Source: Strongylocentrotus droebachiensis (taxonomy: Eukaryota; Echinodermata; Echinoidea; Camarodonta; Strongylocentrotidae). From it: DNA of 64,000 nt. This document shows, one piece after another, positions 35,701 through 46,500 of this stretch (position 1 is its first letter; every line of letters starts with the position of its first letter). The notes below the pieces were generated by a model. The model was not told the origin of the DNA, made no database searches, and was given only the letters and a program-made list of their open reading frames with translations. The position numbers and the translations under genes were made by a program. The stretch lies in assembly GCA_035222895.1 (NCBI GenBank), contig JAVYIG010000892.1, positions 1 through 64,000 of the forward strand, read 5' to 3'.

Positions 35701-37440
35701 GTATTAAACTGTTACTTGATTTAAAAAGACGTTATCATGCACTGCTTTTTATGGTCTCCATTGTGTTAATAGATGCCAGGAAACCATCACTTACGGGGTT
35801 CAAATAAACACCCAAAAAAAAATCGGCTCGCCGCTTCGCGGCTCGTGGACGATGCTCTCCATCGTCATTATTTTGGTCAAACCCCCCCCCCCCCTTAGCA
35901 AAAAGCTAGATCCGCCCCTGCTTGTACATTTGTACTCACCGTTGGAAAAGTAGTGTATACAAACTTTAAAAGGGCTAATTAACTGACTAATTTCTGCTTT
36001 ATTACAATTAAGTAGGTGTCATCATTTAACAAAAATATTGACCTATATAGCTGTGAGTGACATATTTAGTGCAACACATTATCATGGGTAAGAGAATATT
36101 GGTCCATATCGGCCTATGGAAACAAAACATGCAAAGCGGTCTATACCTAGTATTTTCCTGTGTCCGATAGCCCTCTCTTCTAGATCCAGCTACGTTCTGA
36201 TCCATGTGGCCCCCTCTTTGACCACGGCCTTTAGCCCGATCGCCTGGCTGTCCGGCTTGTTGCTTGTCGTTGTAGCGCTGGCGGAATGGGCCTCCTCTGT
36301 TATCGTCTCTTTCGCCTCCAACTTCCCTTCCAGTTCCCCTCTCTCCATCATGCCCCCTTCCTCTCTCTCCTTCTGGGTCCCTTACTGCTCTTCGGAAATT
36401 ATATCCTCTGAACCTTTCATCCATTATGGTATCTCCTTTTTCACGTCTTCCTTGCCTCCAGTTCTGTCTCCTCCACTTGCCGTTATCTCCCCCAATGCTT
36501 TCAGCCACCATGGCGTCTACTCTTTCACGACTTCCTTCCCTCCAGTTCTGTCTCCTCCACTTGCCGTTATCTCCCCCAATGCTTTCAGCCATCATGGTGC
36601 CTCTTTCATCACGGCCTCCTTCCCTCCAGTTCTGTCTTCTCCCCATGTCGTTATCTCTATCCGTTACAACTTCTCTTACTTGTCCTCCATCACCGTCTCT
36701 TTCGCCTCCAACTTCCCTTCCAGCTCCCCTATTTTCATCATGTCCCCTTTGTCTCTCTCCTTCTATGTCCCTTTCTCCTCTTCGGAAGTTATCTCCCCTG
36801 AAGCTTTCATCCATCATGGTGTGTCCTCTATCACGACTTCCTTCCCTCCAGTTCTGTCTTCTCCACTTGCCGTTATCTCCCCCAATGCTTACAGCCATCG
36901 TGGCGTCTGCTCTTTCACGACTTCCTTCCCTCCAGTTCCGTCTTCTCCACTTGCTGTTATCTCCCCCAATGCTTACAGCCATCGTGGCGTCTGCTCTTTC
37001 ACGACTTCCTTCCCTCCAGCTTTGTCCTATGGACATGCCATTATCTCTATCCGTTACAGCTCCTCTTGTCCCATCCTGGCGGAATGGGCCTCCTGTGTTG
37101 CCGTCTCTTTTGCCTCCAACTTCCCTTCCAGCTCCCCTATCTCCATCATGTCCCCTTCCTCTCTCTTCTTCTGTGTCCCTTTCTTTTCCTCGGAAGTCAT
37201 CTCCCCTGAAGCTTTTATCCATCATGGCGTCTTCTCTATCACGTCTTCCTTCCCTCCAGTTCTGTCCTATCGACATGCCGTTATCACTATCCGCTACAGG
37301 TCCTCTTCCTTGTCCTTTAGTCCCACCCCTTCGAAATGACCTTCGTCTACTCCTCCCACGGTCATCTCTCGAGTTAGGACGATACGCAAAACCTTATTCG
37401 TTGTCACCATCACCCCAGAAATGTGTCACCTTCCAGATAT
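28849..37440 (-). CDS. ZNFX1-like helicase/NFX1 zinc-finger gene, copy B, with in-frame stops
   Basis: Four exons join in frame: 37440-36147, 35315-30579, 30167-30059 and 29724-28849 (split Arg codons at the first two junctions, phase 0 at the last), about 2340 codons. The order is R/G/D-rich N-terminus, ZNFX1 N-terminal region, superfamily 1 helicase, long Cys-rich NFX1-type finger array, C-terminal helical region, RG-rich tail. Relatives bind RNA and act in antiviral or small-RNA pathways. Two in-frame stops break it: TAA at 37396-37394 and TAG at 33943-33941. The first may precede a downstream start (ATG 37276-37274); the second lies 64 bases before Walker A and would remove the helicase. 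No other frame loss is visible over 4.7 kb. It may be a young pseudogene, a null allele, a sequencing error or a recoded gene. The first exon is not identified. Confidence 0.85.
29725..30058 (-). other. Copy B intron
   Basis: Begins GTAATA and ends TTTTGAAG on the minus strand. AT-rich, with nothing else visible. Confidence 0.8.
30059..30167 (-). CDS. Copy B exon of 109 nt
   Basis: Reads YIQLEDCGHYFEVEGLDKFL and ends FTKLS before the donor CG|GTAATA. The first base completes a split Arg codon. The matching exon of copy C (61912-62020) is also exactly 109 nt and reads FVELEDCKHVIKADALDQWM, so the gene structure is conserved. This is the CGH-type segment that follows the finger array in ZNFX1 proteins. 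Confidence 0.88.
30168..30578 (-). other. Copy B intron
   Basis: Begins GTGAGC and ends TATATAG on the minus strand. The split Arg codon across it supports the boundaries. Nothing else visible. Confidence 0.8.
30579..35315 (-). CDS. Copy B exon: helicase core and NFX1 zinc-finger array
   Basis: The exon starts after TTTTAG with a split codon and reads YGQTQGRHPKNQGNFRPL, then the conserved N-terminal region (FLRPHLTRGVYADADHYLDV, VRWHLTKRLIYGSLL). After the TAG come Walker A GPPGTGKT (33877-33854), CYTNHALDQFL, an acidic insert (about 33250-33130), motif II VVVEEAAEV (near 32770), GDHQQLRP (32695-32672), DNYQGEEND and NRVCVSLSRAK. A Cys-rich array with about fourteen C.H-type units runs from about 31920 to 30640 and ends KCGHPCIGLCGEICPNKC. 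The donor is CAAG|GTGAGC. Motif II has EEAA rather than DEAA. The length is 1578 codons plus split bases. Confidence 0.9.
33941..33943 (-). other. In-frame TAG between ZNFX1 N-terminal region and Walker A (copy B)
   Basis: The minus strand reads AWPDIDNV, then TAG, then LDQSQYEAAKTALTKELSVI and the Walker A motif GPPGTGKT in the same frame. The downstream part has no in-frame ATG until well inside the helicase. A change from CAG to TAG is the simplest explanation, since ZNFX1 proteins carry a sense codon here. No splice sites that would skip it are evident. Confidence 0.9.
35316..36146 (-). other. Copy B intron with an inserted repeat
   Basis: Begins GTATAG and ends ACATTTTAG on the minus strand. 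The split Arg codon (AG plus A) supports the boundaries. It contains the C-rich element at 35440-35922. The rest matches the copy A flank at about 1010-1336. Confidence 0.75.
35440..35922 (+). mobile_element. C-rich non-autonomous element carrying a C2H2 finger fragment
   Basis: The ends CAGGCGCGGATCTACGGGGG and (reverse strand) CAGGGGCGGATCTAGCTTTT form imperfect inverted repeats. Inside, 35595-35680 in the plus frame reads TLERNPFKCKYCEKIFNSSG and continues NLTKRM, a degenerate C2H2 zinc finger with its TGEKPF-type linker and no second His pair. The related sequence at 1-640 lacks this piece. A captured exon fragment is the simplest reading. Confidence 0.55.
36147..37440 (-). CDS. Copy B exon: R/G/D-rich repeat region
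   Basis: After an acceptor (TATACTTTAG) the frame reads 14 codons (IWKVTHFWGDGDNE) and then TAA. It resumes GFAYRPNSRDD and stays open for over 400 codons to the donor ACTAG|GTATAG. Seven NWREG-type units are present, most of about 28 residues with SIGGDNGKWRRQ, alternating with longer units containing FRGDNFRR and GHDGDRGAGREVGG. Copy A has one unit. The opposite strand is also open here, but that is a shadow of the repeat. The domain is probably disordered and RNA-binding; the role is inferred. Confidence 0.7.
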
Positions 37441-38806
37441 CTAAAGTATACAGAGAAACATATGATTAAGGTTTTTTGTATTGAATTAATATATTGGCTT
37501 ATTATATCTATTCAAACAAACATACCTAGCCCATTTATGGGACATTGACACTCCTTTTGTTTTTTTGTAGGTAGGAGATTTTTTTTTTTAAAGATTGCAT
37601 GCTGAATGCATAGAGGATCAACATACATGTATATTCGATATAGGAGGGGCTACAGCGTAAGCTTAGTGTCATTTCGGCACGAATTTTAAATTGGAAAACA
37701 AATAAGAAAGGAAGAGAGTGACTAGCAAAGAAAGATTGAAAATGGAGGAGAGTGCTAGAATCTTAATTTATAATCGCCCTTTATGTCGGTACGGCATGGC
37801 AGAGGTTCATTAGTTGATGGTTCATTCATGATTGCAAAGCCTAAAAGATACTAGATCAATGGACATACATGTAAATAATAAATACCCAGTGCTTATCAAA
37901 GAAAAAGTATACCCAACTTGTGACCTCAAAATCTATTTCACGGTAAAGAGGAAATTGTTTTCTGTTTTTCGATATTTATGCATAATTTGTTTTGCCGCGG
38001 ATGACAGAGCATCAGGGTTTTTTTTAAAGTGCCGTCAAAATTTCCTCGTACCAAGTTTAGGCAGATGCACCGAACGTGCGTCTAGCCATGTATGCATGTT
38101 TACATTGTTATTCAAATTATTTTAAAAGTTATATTCTGTGTTGTGCTCTAGCGAATCACTGTTTAATGTGATTTAATGTATCTAAGCTTTCACAGGATCC
38201 TATTGCAATATTTGAAAATACAAATTAATTGAAACTCATCTGGCAGCCATTTTGGTTTTGACCAAAATTGCGACTCGTAGGGGCACCCTTCTTCGCATCA
38301 AATCAATGGAATAACATCAGAATCACATTCCCTAGACCTTTAAGCGCCCTACTTACAGAAATCATATCATTAAATTAAACCATGAGCTCAAATGGCGGCC
38401 ATTTTAGGTTTTTACCATAATGTCTACAAGGGAAGCCCTTCTAGACATCGAGTTGATGAAGTAAATTCAGAATGAGATTTTCCATCTATTGGCCTCATAA
38501 TTTTACAAAATTTCATTTTTCTAGCCCTTTTAATTTGAAAATACAATTGTATTCCAGCTCATTTGGTGGCCATTTTGAATTGTACCAAAATGACGGCCCC
38601 AGTGGCTTTTTTTGGCGCCCATCAAAATTTAAAACAATATATGGTAAGGTCAATATCTGGACCAAATTTAGTGCTTTAAGAGCAGTCTGCACCAAACTGA
38701 CACTATATTGCCCTAGCATCCCCGACTAGACAGCATCACATGTAAGCTTTGTTCATTTTTTATGACACAAGACTTACCTGAAACAAGGAGTGCGAGATTA
38801 AAATAT
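37441..38806. other. Upstream flank of copy B, non-coding
   Basis: Up to about 37565 it matches the copy A flank, so it is presumably intron or leader. The missing first exon of copy B should lie here or further right, but I cannot identify it. The rest (to 38806) shows phrases such as GGCGGCCATTTTAG and GGTGGCCATTTTGA repeated near 38250, 38395 and 38565, suggesting a diverged tandem repeat. Confidence 0.4.
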
Positions 38807-39302
38807 TTTTACTCTTTTCACACTGGTTTTGCTTAACCCCGTAATTTGCTTAGCCCCGTACTATCCTTAACCCCGGACTATTTTGTTTGGCTTTTCACAA
38901 ACGCTGTTTTTAGTCCCGTACTAGCGCCTATTCCGGAATAAGAAAGTTCACGCTGTTCTCACTGCAATTCGTTAACCCCGGATATCGTGAATGTTATGGT
39001 TGGACATACTTCGCATCCGGTCAGCTGCGATACGCTCCATTGCGTAGTAGCGGACTATTTTTCGTTTCTGTTCTCATTCATCTGCTTGGCACTGCAATTG
39101 CGGGGTTAGCCCTGCTATTTTGCAGGGTTAGTTAACCCCGTACTATAGGTGGGTCTAGCCCACTTTGGTAAAAACGAGTGTGAACAGAAAGTGGAATAGG
39201 CTTAACCCCGGACTATAGGTGGGGCTAAGCCCCCCCCCCCCCCCTAACCCCACCTATAATACGGGGTTAAGCAAAATCTTGCCAGTGTGGAAACAGTAAA
39301 AT
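38807..39302. mobile_element. Inverted-repeat element rich in TTAACCCCG
   Basis: TTTTACTCTTTTCACACTGG on the left and (reverse strand) TTTTACTGTTTCCACACTGG on the right bound about 500 bp with many copies of TTAACCCCG(G/T)A in both orientations (for example GCTTAACCCCGTA and ACGGGGTTAAGC). No coding capacity. It is a MITE with subterminal repeats; the superfamily is uncertain. Confidence 0.65.
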
Positions 39303-40279
39303 GAGTCTGATGAGTTCACTTTATAATTTTTCTATTTAAGAGCTTCAAATGAATGCGAATAATTTGGTAAAAGAGGATTTTGGCAACACTTATAAACCGC
39401 TGCTGATCAGTCATCAGTATCATCCGAGTTATGAAAAAAGTTATTATTAGACAGAATATATGCTAATATTGAAAATAAATTATAATTCCATGCCACACAG
39501 GGTATAACTCTTAAATGACAGTCTACCAAAGTTCGGTATACTTTGTTATGCGCACTGAGGGTGATACTGATGATGGCGTTATTGTTTTTGTCTCATTTTG
39601 TGTTACACTACGTCGATTGTAAATCCACAAGAAATTAACATTTAATTGTAATACATGACGAGCACGTGATTATTGTTTAATCTCACGCTCTCATTAAGTG
39701 GTTATGAAAGCTGGTAATGTTTCTGGGTTTAAAGGTTACTTCATCTGGCAAATACATGCAAGCTACTTTGAGCTGCACACGGAGGGCTAGGTTTATGTCT
39801 TTAAAATGAAAGAATAAGATTCATTTTTTTTAAGAAAAAAAAAGGATTTGTTTATTTCTTCATACAATAATACCAATTCAATGGTTTGGTTTGGTTTCAT
39901 TAGAATATGGTATACTAGAAAAACCATTCAGTATTGAGATGAGGAAAAATAAATAAAGACTTTAAATATATGTATATTTTGAACAAGTGAATACTATCTG
40001 GTATAAGCTTACGGTGAAGGTGAACTCAGGCTAAAGTGAATAATAGTTATCGATTTTTAACTACATAATCAACAACTATCCGGTGACTTGCTTACGCTAT
40101 AACCAATATTCAACATTTTCAGTAACACCATCGGAACAGTACATCAGACAGAAGGACACCAACTATTAAAGTGCATAATCCCAAATAGCAATTTTTCTGG
40201 TTCTGTTCTGGTTCTGGTGGGCTACTGCATAAACTCCTCAGCTGGGATGTAACATGCAGGCGCAGTCGACTGAGCATAG
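39303..40279. other. Non-coding stretch
   Basis: AT-rich DNA with no supported gene. No strong repeat structure noticed. Confidence 0.45.
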
Positions 40280-42262
40280 TGTCCTATATTTAATTTCTGA
40301 AGTGGGCTCTAGCAATTATTTCGCCCATGTTGAGCTTTTGTAAGGTATCTTTAAAGGCTCCAAGGGTGGGGGTATTTCTAGCATGGGTAGGGAGAAAGCC
40401 CGGTGGGGTCACTTCCCAGCAGAGGGTGACACGTATGACCGTTACCACAAATGCAAATAACCCCCTTTTGCGGTCAATTTCAAGGACATTTCGAGAAATT
40501 CAACCCCCTTTTTTACGTCAAAACAAGGATAAAATCGTACTTTGGAATACCCCTATTTATAAGATTGTAAGGACACTTTCGCAAAGTTACCCCTATACCA
40601 TATTTCAAGGACAATATTATACCCTTTTTTCTTTATAACATTAATGTGTCCAAGACCAGAGTCCTCAAATTACTTTTTTTTTCCATTAACATAAAGGTAC
40701 CAAAGACCAGAGTCCTTCAATTACAAGTTCACACACAAGTAATAATCAGTTCACCATATTACTGACCTTGTATTCCTTACAAAATCTGTTAGCGTATTAT
40801 CATCATGCTGGCTTAGAACAAATTGGCGCTCACTGTCTAATTGTGTCCTCCTCTGATCCATCCTAGCTTATATTGTCCTTGCAAACAAGGTTCACTTTCA
40901 TGATGACTTCTTTCAACACAACATGCATTGGTGTTTGTATTTGTAAAGACATTTTCGCATCATTCATTTCCAAATGTAATGTTCTAAAATGTCATATATA
41001 CAATAATTAACAAAATTCCTTAAGAGTAGGCCCATGAAAAGTTTCTTCTGCGTGAAGATCTCCTTGTACTACTTTCATCTTCGGGATTTCGTTTTGGGCT
41101 TACTGTGATCCGGATTCTGCCATCATCAGCGGCTCCGATAATTTATCTTCTTGGTTTTCTCTTTTCCCTTTTTTGACCCCTATTTATCAATTTCGAGGAC
41201 ACCTGTGCACCCCTATTTTCTATATTTCGAGGAATATTTTGTCCGCGGACATTGCTTGAAATTGACCCCTTTTTCCGCGATTTTGGTAACGGTCATGCGG
41301 TCCGGAAGTCACATTGAGTGACCCCACCGGGGGAGAAAGTTCCATTCGGGGAATGTCCTGGGATAAAGAGAGTGTTTATAACAGTCCTTTACAGCGGATA
41401 ACTTCTTGAATGATACTGAAGACCTTATTCTTGTAGATACCCCTACTCCAGATGACCTGTTTTGGTAGTGGTCAGTATCAACGGCAATTAAGTTGTGGAT
41501 GGATTTGTAGAGGAAAGTCAACCTCTGGGCTGCTCTTCTGTGCTCCAATGGTTGCCATTTCAGATAGGAGATCATCTCAGAGACGCTGCTCCGGCGTTCA
41601 TGACGGTTCAAGACGAATCTTGCAGCACGTCGTTGAACTCCTTCGAGTTGTTTTATGTATTCCTTCTGATAAGGGTCCCAAACTCAGGCACAGTACTCAA
41701 GTCGTGGCCTGACGAGAGTTTTATAGGAAACTGCTTTTACTTTGGGAGAGCAGCTAAAGAGGTTTCTCCGAAGTAATCCAAGCATCCGATTTGCCCTTGA
41801 TGTAACACTTTGGATGTGATTTGCCCAGCTGAGTTTACTGTCAAGTTCTACCCCCAAATATGTGTGCTTGAGTACAACTTCCAAAACGGAATCCCCCATT
41901 CGATACTGTGTTTCGATTATCTTCTTTTTGTGAGTAATATGCATTGCAAAACATTTTGTTTTGTTGAATTTCATTTGCCAGCGTTGTTCCCAAGCAACCA
42001 GGCGATTGATGTCTCTCTGTAGATCCAGACTATCTTGGTTGCTCTTTATCTGCCTATACATGATGCAATCGTCGGCAAAAAGTCGGACTTCTGACGTTAT
42101 TCCGTCAGATATGTCGTTTATGTACATGAGAAACAGCAAAGGGCCTAATACAGTGCCCTGCGGTACTCCTGACGTGACGTGTATGGAAGATGAGGAGGCA
42201 CCATCAAGAACAACTTGTTGAGATCTTTTTGTAAGGAAGTTTTTAATGCATATGTGGATAAC
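40280..42262 (-). mobile_element. 5'-truncated LINE (CR1/jockey-like) with nested insertion
   Basis: The minus frame reads NFLTKRSQQVVLDGA, GVPQGTVLGPLLFLMYIND, VRLFADDCIMYR, HTYLGVELDSKLSWANHI and RPRLEYCA. An in-frame TGA follows at 41686-41684, then WDPYQKEYIKQLEGVQRRAA and, up to the insertion, FPEWNFLP. The tail resumes beyond the insertion as ARNTPTLGAFKDTLQKLN (about 40340-40385). The catalytic ADD is present, but the stop and truncation make it inactive. It differs from the LINE at 3098-7850 and is a separate family. Confidence 0.8.
40399..41331. mobile_element. 933-bp DNA element with 8-bp target duplication
   Basis: The ends CCCGGTGGGGTCACT and its complement are inverted repeats. 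A second inverted block GACCGTTACC lies slightly further in. GGAGAAAG flanks both sides (40391-40398 and 41332-41339), giving an 8-bp duplication as in hAT-like elements. It splits the LINE tail directly after WNFLP. Nothing is encoded; the interior resembles diverged low-complexity DNA with CCCC(T)ATTT runs. Confidence 0.8.
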
Positions 42263-43868
42263 CGGTCATGTTGGTTGATTTGGGGTCGATTGTGAATGTG
42301 TCATCAATAATGTTTCCGGTGGGGATTTCCACATCCAATACTATGTTGTTGTAGAGATTCTATGGGCATAATTAGGTTAATCGACACCTACACTCCTCCG
42401 TATAAAAATTAAAAGTACACATTGACTTTGTTCGCAAGAAATACTATGTATATACTGAAAGTTGTGTTTATGATTGATAAACAAGAAAAAGGTTCCATAA
42501 CAAACTGCAGTAGGGAGCACATGCCCCATCCCACCCCTTCAAATGAATTAAATAGAAAGAGAGAGAGAAGAAAAGTGGAGGTGAAAGGAATATGAAAAGG
42601 ATAGGGTTAAAGGACCCCACATCCTTCCTTTAATCAATGGCCTTGGTTTCCGGATTTCATCCATCAAATAATATGTGAAATAATGAATCTACAAAAGTAA
42701 AAAAAGAACATTTATTTTAAAGAATTGATCAGAAATGGTGCTAGAAGTAGTCCAGATCCTGTCCGTTTTCAATTGTTATTCTTCTACCACACGCATCGAT
42801 CCCACCATAGTGCAGTGTCTCCACTCATCGCGCAATCCATCAAATCAATCGTGGTTTTCGGGATACAAAATGAGAGGAACGGCAAGGTCTAATGTCAACG
42901 TTGAGGGTGTGTTATGTTATCAGCTGATTGTGCGCGCGACACCGAAACGGTCCACAGGCAGGACTACTCTATAAGTGGTTTTGGGCTGAGCGCCCCCCCC
43001 CCCCCCACCCCAACAAAAATAATATATATATAAATACATTTATATATTAAATGGAAAGAAAATTTAACACAATCAATGTAGGAAACCCAAGCCCAAATCG
43101 CCCTTAAAAGAAAAAGAAAAATAATAAAGTAATATCCAGGATCTTCTCGAATTAATAATACCTTGACGGCTTTATTGTGAGCGTCGGACTATAGGGTTGT
43201 ATTTTTATGCCATCCCTCGATTGAAGAAAAAAAAAGCTCTCTTTGTTTTTCGACCAGGGTAAATTCAGGCATGGGGTGGTAGCGTTGCATTATTGGGTGG
43301 ATACAAACACTGATTTTCCCAGTCAACACACTCGAATAAACCAAAAACTTGACTCGTTCAACCATTCCCCACCCCCAACACACACACACACAAACACACT
43401 CACTTTCGCAGGCAAGTACACGCATCTTGTAATCATAAAACCAGCTGAAATTACCTCAGAAAATCACTGAAACGAATAGGAGGAAATAATGTTATCATAG
43501 ATACTATATGTAAACACGAAATCAAATCAAAACTTATGGGCATATTCAATCAAATTCAATACCCTTTGGTAGTGCCTATAATATAGACACTGGCGAACTG
43601 ATGGGGGGGGGCTTGGGGCAGTTGCCAGCTCCCACCTCCCCCTCCCACCTCCTCCCCCCCCCCCCCCCCAAAAAAAAAAACATTCAAATCAGGTTTGTTT
43701 CTAGTTCGATACCAGTGATTTACAAATGTTCTGAAATGTCATGATTTTCCCTCATTTTTTTCTTATTTTTTTTAGTAAAGTATTCTTTTTTATGCATTTG
43801 TTGGAAAATGACAAATTACCAAAATCTATAGTCAGGCAAAGAATGTGCTTATTTAGTGGCCTACATGT
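42263..43868. other. Non-coding stretch
   Basis: No gene supported. C tracts at 42992 and 43650, a CA-rich run near 43380 and a GA-rich stretch near 42550 are the only structures seen. Confidence 0.45.
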
Positions 43869-44079
43869 CAGGCGCGGATCGAGGCTTTCTTAAGGGGGAG
43901 GCCCAAACTTGAAAACTATTTAAAATTTCGTGTGCTGAAATTTGAAAATCGAACCGGCCGATATTCCGCTCAGTGGGGGGGGGGGGGGGGGAGGGGGAGT
44001 TTGTGAACACTATTTTTTGTTTCTATTTTGACCCCGAAAATTTGAAAATCGCGCCGCTCGATAATTATCGAGCAAGACA

Positions 44080-45120
44080 TAGGCGCCGCTTTTCCGGTGG
44101 CGGCGGTGACGGCGGCGGCGACGGCATCAACATCAAAAACTTAAACTGAGGTTAAGTTTTTGCAATTTTAGTATAATTTTGAAAGTATAAGTTCTTCTTT
44201 AAATGAAACTTGGACTATAGGGTTATCAAGTATTTCCAATCATGTGAGTAGAATTTTAGGTCACAAAGTCAAGGCCAAAGGTCATTTCAGGTCAACAGAC
44301 TTAGACTATGTTGTGGCATCATCATCGAAAACTTAACCTAAGGTTAAGTTTTTGAATTTTTGATATAATTTTGAAAGTATAAGTTCTTAGTCAATGAAAC
44401 TTGGACTATAGGGTTATCAAGTATCCCCAATCATGTGAGTAGAATTTCAGGTCACAAAGTCAAGATCAAAGGTCATTTTAGGTCATAAGACTTAGACTAT
44501 GTTGTGGCATCATCATCGAAAACTTAACCTAAGGTTAAGTTTTTGAATTTTTGATATAATTTTGAAAGTATAAGTTCTTAGTCAATGAAACTTGGACTAT
44601 ATAGGGTTATCAAGTATCCCCAATCATGTGAGTAGAATTTCAGGTCACAAAGTCAAGATCAAAGGTCATTTTAGGTCATAAGACTTAGACTTTGTTGTGG
44701 CATCAACATTAAGATATTGAATTGTTAGCATATTTTCAAAAGTGTTTGTTCAAATTCCATGGAACTTGTACCCAAGGGTTATCAAGTATCACAAATCATA
44801 TGACACAAATTCCAGGTCAAAGGTCATGTTAGGTCAGTAGACTTGCATTATGTTTTCATAACTTAATATGAGAATTAATAAGTCATTTTTTTTTGTATTT
44901 GTTCATATTTTATTAAAGTTATCGATCTTGGTACAAATAATAGTAAATAATTCTTCTGATGATTCTTAGTCAATATGCACTTCAAAACGATGATTATATT
45001 CAGAAGATTTCATTTTTGGGGGGCCTGCTAATGGGCCACCCTGCCTATAAATAATGTACCAACATCAATTTTTCATCGTATCGAATTGCGTAATGCAGGC
45101 GAGACCGCCGGGAGCGTTTC
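44080..45120 (+). repeat. Repeat with about 190-bp internal period and AGGTCA motifs
   Basis: Three to four diverged units recur at about 190-bp spacing, each containing AACTTAACCTAAGGTTAAGT, CTTGGACTATAGGGTTATCA, ATCATGTGAGTAGAATTTCA and AAGGTCATTTTAGGTCA. A second copy of the family lies at 60840-61730, with the same right end (GCGTAATGCAGGCGAGACCG). A perfect AGGTCAAAGGTCA sits at 44814-44826. A CGGCGGCG-rich piece lies at the left. No coding capacity. Confidence 0.75.
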
Positions 45121-45540
45121 CCTTGTTTTGTTTAAACTTTGGGGTGCTACGGGGCCAAGGCCCGCTCGGCCCTTAGCACTTAGGGGTATCGCTATTTGCA
45201 AGAATATCTGGCTGACGGGGGGTCACTCCCCCCCCCCCCCCCCACCCCCTTCTCTCCCTCTCTCTCTCTCCCTCTCTCTCCCTATAGAGTACCGAACATT
45301 CCGAAGTATGACGTCATATCAGCCAAGTTGTCAAGTTTGTTGGTTCCAAACAATAGGGACTTTTAGAAATGCACGTCAAGAGCATTGACTGCAACGTGTG
45401 ACGTCATTTTAAAGCACTGCGCCTGCGTCACGTGGTCTCAGTCGGCGATCGAGAATGCGTCAACCTTGATTTTCCTAAATCTAGTACATGCAATACATAC
45501 ATACATAGTGATATTTATAAAGCGCCTTTACATGCTGAAA

Positions 45541-45577
45541 TGTGTAGAACAGGTGTCACACGCACCTGTTCTACACA
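45541..45577. repeat. Perfect 15-bp stem hairpin
   Basis: TGTGTAGAACAGGTG and its exact complement flank the 7-base loop TCACACG. It lies 3' of a TTTATAAAGCGCCTTTACA-like phrase. No gene context supports a terminator; it may be the end of a small mobile element. Confidence 0.7.
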
Positions 45578-45811
45578 TATTTACATATTAGCAGTGAAGG
45601 GATGTTCTTTTGTTGAGGGTAGAATGAGGAATGTCCTCTTTCTTTGTCCGTGATGTTTATTGTGTTACTTCCTGCATGCATATCGTCGAGTGCAATCTAA
45701 AAGATTTCTAATTGTAGCCAACATGGGCAGTTAAGTACGTTGACACGCATGATCAGTCGGCGTTTGTCGTGTTCTCGTTCACTCATTCTAAAAGTCCCTA
45801 ACGGCGTGGTG

Positions 45812-46500
45812 TTCACACCGGCGCCAAACATTAAATTTGCCCTGCTCCAACCCGTTGCAGGGCGCTTTAGCAACGAGACGGAAAGCACAGGAGACGGAGT
45901 GTTTAACCAACTGTGACGGGTCTCGCACTCTTGTTACCGTCGTGATATTTAAGCGCTTTCGCTGTCTGCTAAAGGCGACGGGGACGCAAAGCCGTATCCA
46001 ATTCCCGCGCTGAACTGCACGCCTGCTGCCTTTTGGTGCTAGTGCTCTGGTGCCTTGAGGCTTGGCCGGAGCGCCTGGGCAATGGACCCGACGGTGAGCG
46101 GTAGTGCACAGCATGCAGGCACGTCATGCATAACGATGAAAAAGGGCCCCGAAAGTAGGCCTAAACGGCCAAACCTTTAAATTATTATAGATTGAGGTAT
46201 AGAATAAGCTCCTTATCGAACAGACATTGGAAACACTAGTAGATTCCCTGTTTTTATCTTCAGTAGTCATGGTAGTGCCCTGCATTGTTAGATTTGGATA
46301 AAAATTATTTGTCAGCTTTCTCTCTTATGTCGTGTTTAGGGAACGAACGCTATGTTGGCCGAGTACCGTTCCGAAAATCGACGGGACGGAGAGATTTCAG
46401 GTTCGCGCATGCGCAGTTTGTTTTTTTCGCTCGCATTACCGTCTCCTGTGCGTACCGTCTCGTTGCTAAAGTGCCATAATAATGTCGCAGTGAACACGGT
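45812..46500. repeat. Inverted-repeat region around CAACGAGACGG
   Basis: The block GCTTTAGCAACGAGACGG near 45864 recurs as its near complement (CCGTCTCGTTGCTAAAG) near 46450, and GACGG/CACAGGAGACGG is inverted in the same way. GTGTTCAC motifs lie at both outer edges. This suggests a non-autonomous DNA element of about 0.7 kb; its exact ends are not resolved. Confidence 0.5.

Noticed and set aside
36116..37469. Long plus-strand open frames of 347 and 407 residues over the copy B R-rich exon
   Set aside because: Their SFPPVLS repeats mirror the minus-strand NWREG repeats. The minus frame has matching splice sites and homology with copy A, so the plus frames are shadows.
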